A stretch of DNA of 64,000 nt from an archaeon (GTDB lineage: Archaea > Micrarchaeota > Micrarchaeia > Anstonellales > Bilamarchaeaceae). The translations under genes were made by a program, and so were the position numbers. This document shows positions 59,665 through 64,000 of this stretch, one piece after another (position 1 is the first letter of the stretch; each line of letters begins with the position of its first letter). The stretch is from the NCBI GenBank assembly GCA_020053355.1, contig JAGVNI010000016.1, positions 1-64,000 on the forward strand, written 5' to 3'. The notes below the pieces were generated by a model that worked only from the letters and a program-made list of their open reading frames with translations, did no database searches and was not told the DNA's origin.

Positions 59665-62277
59665 ATGCCTTCGGAAGCGGAAAGTTTGTTGAATAATAAA
59701 TCCGTATCCCTCCCACTATTTCTCCTGGCATTGATATGCTTCGCTTTCGCCCTCTTCGGGTGCCTGTCGAAAACCGACATGGGTCCTTCGTTGTTCGAGC
59801 AGGAATACCGGGACAACCTGAACCGGGTGGCGATATACAACTCATCGATGAGTGGGTTATGCAGGCCTGGAAGCTGCTGGTGCATGGTCTGCAAGAACGG
59901 CACCAACATATTCGGTCCCCTCACCAACCTGATCGGCGGCTATTGCTACTATGACAAGAACTGCACGCCGGAGCAGATGGCAAGATATGCCAACTACAAC
60001 AACTCCGGCGACCCAAGCCTTTCAGTCCGGGCATTCATGATTGGCCAAGGGCCCACTTTCGGCGATTTCGGCGCTGCCAATACCCAGTGCTCGGACCGCC
60101 TGAGCATGTCCGTGCAGTGGTTGGTTGGGACGAACGAATCGCCATACCTGCGTCCCGACGCAGTCCGTTCCATGTGCTTCCTCAGCAAGGACATAATCCC
60201 GGTCTACATCCTCTACAGCAACGGCACCAACATCAACATCACGCGCTCGCGGGAAATCGGCACGATTCTCGGCACTGAAGGCGATGACGTCTTCATGGGA
60301 AGGCTGTCCGACGGCCCGGTCGGGCCGGTCGTAGTAGTCACCGAGATGGATTTCGATAAAAGCAAGGCTGCGGAAATTGCCAACCAGGTCCGCGCAATCG
60401 ACCAGGGGTGCAGGAATGATAGGGCTAACAATAAGATATTCTGCTTCATCGCAGTCGCCCCGAAGATAAACGATTTCGAGGCGCTTGACGCAGTCATGCG
60501 GGAATTAAGCGCGGACCGCGACAAGGTCGACCTTGTCGCATACGGCATCAACGGCAAATACCTCCACTCATGCGACGGGGCGAGGGCGAGGCAGCAGGCC
60601 CTGAATTTCTCCTCATACGCCCTATACAACTGGAGCAAGCCGACAATCATCCCATACGTCCTTTTCGACCCAGGGACCAACGACACGGACAATTCGTGCA
60701 CGTGGGGCGAGAACGACGTCGTCTCAGCCTACGGGGCGTTCTTCCCCTTCGGAGTCACGACATTGCAGAAGCGCGGCGTAGTGGGCATCGCGCCGTATTC
60801 TTTCAACACCTCGGGCGGCATAGGAGTCACCAACCCACTTAACTGCTCAGATTGCGGCGTGGCGAGGACTCAATCGCGCCTGCGCGCATGGTACGGCGGC
60901 TGCCAGGCGTACACGAACGTGACCCGGCCTTCGGGCAGCAATCCGTCCGGATCCACGCTGATACTTTTCGGAAACGAATCCGGGACCACCTGCAACGTCA
61001 ATACAAATTTTGATTACATGCGGGGCTTCAGTTTCGCCGGCCAGGATATCATGCAGCAGCAAGCCAATGGGCTTCGGGAGGCCGCGCCGCTCCTTTTCAC
61101 ATGCGACGCCTGCCTGCTCGCGAACGCAAGCCGCCCTGTCAGCGATATGTTCCCGAGCCTCCACCCCTCAACCGGCGTGCCGCCTGACCGCTACTGCACG
61201 AGCTATCCTGAAATCAACCAGTGGGCGAGCGCCCGCAACCTCGACCCGATGCTGGTGCGGGCATTCGTGCTTACTGAAAGCGATTTCAACCCCTGCTCAG
61301 CCGCAAGGGTGTGCCGGCAGGGCTATGACGATGGCCGCTGCTTCGAACCTGGGCCCGGAAAGGACGAATGCTATGACAATGCATATGATGAGATGTACGA
61401 CCTCCCGACCGGCAACTGCACATTCGACATCGCCCCCAATTCAGGCAGCACCCAGCCGGATTGGCGCTACTGCGCCCTGGGGCTGATGCAGACTCGTGAA
61501 CCCCCATTCACTTTCTGGCCTTCAACCATGCGTTCGGACGGAATGAACGGCCCTTACTTCGACGTATTCGACCGTTCGGGCTTCCACACCCTGAATCTTA
61601 ACGCTGCCAAAGGATGCAATCCCAATTTCAGTCCGTTTGCGCCTGCGGATTCGATATGCCTGGGCACGCTGACAATGGAAAACGATTTGAGGGCGGCCAG
61701 AGGCTGGATAAACTCGCACCGGGGCCAATTGAACTGGCCAGCCAGTGATATCGACAAGGATGCCCTTGCCATCGCATATGTCGCAGGCAACATGTACGCA
61801 GGATTCTGGAACATGCCGGGAAGCGCGCGCGTCCCGTATGAAGGCCAGGAGCACCCGAGATGCTCGAGCGGCGTCTCAAACGGCGACTGCTGGGCTTATG
61901 GGTTCTCCCTTAGCTGGGCGGTGAACGAGACTTACTGCGCATCATCGGCGGGCCAGAGCGACCCCCACTGCGAGGGCGGCCACCCGAAAAAGAATCCGCC
62001 ATTCGAATGCTATGGCTATACTGATTTCATCCAGTATGTGCAGGACTGCGAAGTGCCCTTCCTGCCCCGCAAGGCAGACCCCGGAAAGGCCAAGGTCGAA
62101 GCCTTCATATATCTCAGCAACGGCTGCGCGAACAACTTCTGCCCTGATGGCAAGAAGCTTTTCCAGCTCATGGAACGCTCACTGCCTGGAAGCGGCACCC
62201 CTTACATACCCGACCTTCCGACATGCTCGACGACCTCGACAACGGGCGGCGGCGGCCTGAGCCTTGGCGGTGGATAG
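59665..62277 (+). CDS. Large lipoprotein with lytic-transglycosylase-like domain (copy 2)
   Basis: 870 residues from ATG 59665, 10 bp after copy 1; an in-frame TTG 59641 would overlap copy 1. Lipobox LFGC (Cys about 33). Same architecture as copy 1 throughout: Cys-rich CRPGSCWCMVC, barrel-like middle, and the transglycosylase set with TESDFNP (candidate catalytic E538), LGLMQ and IAYVAGN, plus a Gly-rich end. The proteins are very similar, and the DNA is mosaic, with long identical blocks (for example 62129-62210 versus 59509-59590) among blocks that differ at third positions, as gene conversion would leave. Likely co-transcribed with copy 1. Confidence 0.8.
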   Translation: MPSEAESLLNNKSVSLPLFLLALICFAFALFGCLSKTDMGPSLFEQEYRDNLNRVAIYNSSMSGLCRPGSCWCMVCKNGTNIFGPLTNLIGGYCYYDKNCTPEQMARYANYNNSGDPSLSVRAFMIGQGPTFGDFGAANTQCSDRLSMSVQWLVGTNESPYLRPDAVRSMCFLSKDIIPVYILYSNGTNINITRSREIGTILGTEGDDVFMGRLSDGPVGPVVVVTEMDFDKSKAAEIANQVRAIDQGCRNDRANNKIFCFIAVAPKINDFEALDAVMRELSADRDKVDLVAYGINGKYLHSCDGARARQQALNFSSYALYNWSKPTIIPYVLFDPGTNDTDNSCTWGENDVVSAYGAFFPFGVTTLQKRGVVGIAPYSFNTSGGIGVTNPLNCSDCGVARTQSRLRAWYGGCQAYTNVTRPSGSNPSGSTLILFGNESGTTCNVNTNFDYMRGFSFAGQDIMQQQANGLREAAPLLFTCDACLLANASRPVSDMFPSLHPSTGVPPDRYCTSYPEINQWASARNLDPMLVRAFVLTESDFNPCSAARVCRQGYDDGRCFEPGPGKDECYDNAYDEMYDLPTGNCTFDIAPNSGSTQPDWRYCALGLMQTREPPFTFWPSTMRSDGMNGPYFDVFDRSGFHTLNLNAAKGCNPNFSPFAPADSICLGTLTMENDLRAARGWINSHRGQLNWPASDIDKDALAIAYVAGNMYAGFWNMPGSARVPYEGQEHPRCSSGVSNGDCWAYGFSLSWAVNETYCASSAGQSDPHCEGGHPKKNPPFECYGYTDFIQYVQDCEVPFLPRKADPGKAKVEAFIYLSNGCANNFCPDGKKLFQLMERSLPGSGTPYIPDLPTCSTTSTTGGGGLSLGGG

Positions 62278-62337
62278 CGGGTTTAGGGTTCCGGGTTTCC
62301 AGTTTCCTGCATCTAATGCGAGTTAATGGGGAAAAAC

Positions 62338-62355
62338 GCGGGATTGCGAATCCGC
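62338..62355. other. Hairpin between convergent genes
   Basis: GCGGGATT and AATCCGC can pair around a short loop with one bulged G, in the 160-bp gap between copy 2 and top6A. It may help bidirectional termination. Nothing else is recognisable in this gap. Confidence 0.3.
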
Positions 62356-62437
62356 CATTGTGTTACCTATGTCCGCGTCCAATTTGAACATTTGATATGG
62401 CTAAGGATGGCCTGAGAATTGGAAAGCATAAGAAAAA

Positions 62438-63532
62438 CTAAGACAGCCATTCCTTGCCCTTGATTTTCTTGTTGATGTACTCGCCGACGAACGTGAGCCG
62501 TTGTCCCTGCAGGGCATCCTGCTCTATCTTCTTCCTCGTTTTCAGGACCATCTTCAGTTCGCGCACCCAGTCCGCGTAGCGGTTTATCCAGGGGTACCCG
62601 AGCATTTCTTCCGCGCGCTTCACATCCACGTCCTTGGCCTTGATGGTGAGCTTGTCGAGGAAGTCGAATTCCTTGATGTCGCTCATCGTCACGCCGAGGA
62701 ACTTGGATTCGGGGACCGCGAAATCCTTGCCCAGATACGCCAGGTTCATGCTGCCGGTCTTGATTGTCCAGTAGATGTACCATCCCCAGGCATCGCAGTC
62801 CATCAGGCAGTAAATCGGGAGCTTCTTGTCGGCAAGTTTCCGGAGCAGCCTCCGTGTTCCCCTAGTGGACTGGCCTTTCGGGGTGACAAGGAGGCAGTTC
62901 TCCTTCTTCCAGAACTTGTCCTCGTTCAGCCTCTGCCAGAGCGCGTCCTTCTCCACGACCAGCACATAATCGGCATCCAGCTCCTTGATTTCCATGCCAT
63001 TGTCCACGTCGGAAGGGATGCTCCAGCCGCTTCGGCCCTGCTTGGATAGGTCGATTAGCGTATCATCGCCCCCGAACTTGTCCATGATAGTCATCGGCCC
63101 GGCCACGAACCCTTTCCGGTCTGTCGTGAGGTTGAGGTCTTCCCGCTTAATCTTGAGGGCCACTTCCAGGTCCTCTATAAGTGCGTTTGACTCGGATTGC
63201 TCCGTGAACAGGTCCTCGTCGATGTCTTCCCCGAGGGTGAATTTCAGCTGGTAGAAAAGGCCCCTAATCGACGTGTGCAGGTTTTCCTTGAGGAACTGCC
63301 TGCTTTTCGCGGCTATTGCGACGGTCTGCATGAACGTGCGCGCCTGAGCCACGCTCAGGAACTTCCTGGTTTCCTTCTTCTCCCCGGTCCTGAGGCACCC
63401 CATCCCCTCGTCGAAAATGGTGTTGCTTTTTGTGCGCAGGACGGTCTCGAACGTGGGCCCTTCCCCTCTCTGGACCTCGTTCACCATCTGTTTCCCCATC
63501 GCCTGAAGCTTTGAATTGGCAGCGTCGCTCAT
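62438..63532 (-). CDS. top6A: DNA topoisomerase VI subunit A
   Basis: 364 residues from ATG 63532, overlapping the subunit B stop (TGATG). Spo11-like catalytic subunit of the type IIB topoisomerase. The catalytic Tyr is Y94 in SIRGLFYQLKF within the winged-helix CAP domain. Toprim metal residues are E194 (VVEKDALW) and D245/D247 (MDCDAWGWY). It ends with a helical KKIKGKEWL. Makes the transient double-strand break used to decatenate and relax DNA. GGGTGA lies just upstream of the start, inside top6B. Confidence 0.96.
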   Translation of the reverse strand: MSDAANSKLQAMGKQMVNEVQRGEGPTFETVLRTKSNTIFDEGMGCLRTGEKKETRKFLSVAQARTFMQTVAIAAKSRQFLKENLHTSIRGLFYQLKFTLGEDIDEDLFTEQSESNALIEDLEVALKIKREDLNLTTDRKGFVAGPMTIMDKFGGDDTLIDLSKQGRSGWSIPSDVDNGMEIKELDADYVLVVEKDALWQRLNEDKFWKKENCLLVTPKGQSTRGTRRLLRKLADKKLPIYCLMDCDAWGWYIYWTIKTGSMNLAYLGKDFAVPESKFLGVTMSDIKEFDFLDKLTIKAKDVDVKRAEEMLGYPWINRYADWVRELKMVLKTRKKIEQDALQGQRLTFVGEYINKKIKGKEWLS

Positions 63533-64000
63533 CACTCTTCACCCTCTTCCTCAGGCTTCCCGTTGCCTGGCACCGCGCCCGGTTCGGGGTCCTTTTCCTC
63601 GGTCTCCTCGACCTCCATGTCCTCGCGCGCGTATTTCTCCTCGATTATTTTTGTGAGCGCCTTCTCGATTTCCGCCTTCTTTTCTCCGGTCAACGATGCG
63701 AGGTCGCCAGAAAGCTGCTGGATGTACCTGCTCACGACCTTCTTCTTGGTGGCAATCTCATGCGCCTTCCTCTTGCCGGAAAGATATTTCTGGACACCGC
63801 GTGAGGCCTCCATTATCGCGAACTTGATTTCGTCCATGACATCCTCTTCAAGGGACACGGCCTGCTTGCCCGCGCTGGTGTAGGGGACATGGACGCTGAC
63901 GAGGTTCACGAGGACCGCTATCGGCTCCTCCTCGAAATTCTTGACATCGTACCTCTTCCAGTCCATCGTCTTTATCGTTTCCGTGATTGCGCAGCCGCCC
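63532..64000 (-). CDS. top6B: DNA topoisomerase VI subunit B, C-terminal part only
   Basis: The frame is open to the window edge (GCAITETIKTMDWKRYDVKNFEEEP before and after the internal Met at 63966), so the gene begins outside. The visible 155 residues or so are the end of the transducer domain (IAVLVNLVSVHVPYTSAGKQAV), the long helix toward subunit A (EIKFAIMEASRGVQKYLSGKRK) and an acidic Glu/Pro/Gly tail. The GHKL ATPase domain is not in the window. Translationally coupled to top6A. Confidence 0.93.
   Translation of the reverse strand, partial: GGCAITETIKTMDWKRYDVKNFEEEPIAVLVNLVSVHVPYTSAGKQAVSLEEDVMDEIKFAIMEASRGVQKYLSGKRKAHEIATKKKVVSRYIQQLSGDLASLTGEKKAEIEKALTKIIEEKYAREDMEVEETEEKDPEPGAVPGNGKPEEEGEE

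Larger units (their letters stand above)
57102..62277 (+). repeat. 2.6-kb tandem gene duplication
   Basis: The two lipoprotein genes are direct repeats diverging mostly at the signal peptide, third codon positions and a few small indels. Identical runs occur at 57267-57322 against copy 2 and at 59509-59590 against 62129-62210 (about 82 bases). Confidence 0.8.

Noticed and set aside
1-64000. Insertion sequences, integrases or prophage
   Set aside because: No transposase, integrase, terminal inverted repeats or phage structural genes could be recognised.

Overview
This 64 kb window is archaeal chromosome, moderately GC-rich. The evidence is transcription factor B, aIF1A, aIF2 beta, a Rio1 kinase, both subunits of DNA topoisomerase VI, an archaeal-type topoisomerase IA, TATA boxes about 25-30 bp before many starts, many apparently leaderless genes, and GGTG-type Shine-Dalgarno sites on internal genes. 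Very large secreted Asn/Ser/Thr-rich beta-helix proteins, DUF5667 and compact operons would suit a DPANN-type lineage (for example Diapherotrites or Micrarchaeota), but no rRNA is present, so the lineage is inference.

Layout. (1) 1-24.4 kb: two giant exported proteins. The first enters from outside the window and is at least 4668 residues; it consists of nine long modules of beta-helix plus linker. The second has 3435 residues and is a mosaic of Ig-like, propeller-like, discoidin-like and beta-helix parts. Both end in the same C-terminal domain of about 207-209 residues. (2) 24.5-33.7 kb: a PurSL-type FGAM synthase, ArgRS and a tandem pair of small Cys-rich exported proteins in one operon; then Rio1 with a small membrane protein, an orphan lipoprotein, aIF1A, aIF2 beta and S-adenosylhomocysteine hydrolase. 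(3) 33.7-38.9 kb: a MacB-like ABC system (PadR regulator, ATPase, secreted CARDB-like protein, two FtsX-type permeases) behind a promoter containing a perfect palindrome. (4) 39-49.8 kb: topoisomerase I, phosphoglycerate kinase, a CorA-like protein without GMN, a ParB-like protein, an MTA/SAH deaminase, TFB, a possible ncRNA interval at 47.0-47.25 kb (C/D-box candidate plus a second structured element), a DUF5667 protein divergent from a membrane-anchored winged-helix regulator, and a PLD-family protein. (5) 49.8-62.3 kb: an AAA ATPase divergent from a 1589-residue single-pass protein with a C-terminal zinc ribbon, a disordered Ser/Pro/Asn-rich ORF, and two tandem paralogous lipoproteins carrying a lytic-transglycosylase motif set. 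(6) 62.4-64 kb: topoisomerase VI A and the end of subunit B, on the minus strand.

The most unusual part is region 5. Most archaea lack murein, yet two exported lipoproteins here keep the catalytic Glu and the GLMQ-like and AYxAG motifs of lytic transglycosylases. They lie next to a giant membrane protein of unknown family. With the giant adhesin-like proteins at 1-24 kb, this suggests a cell-surface interaction apparatus. That is inference from motifs and position, not demonstrated function.
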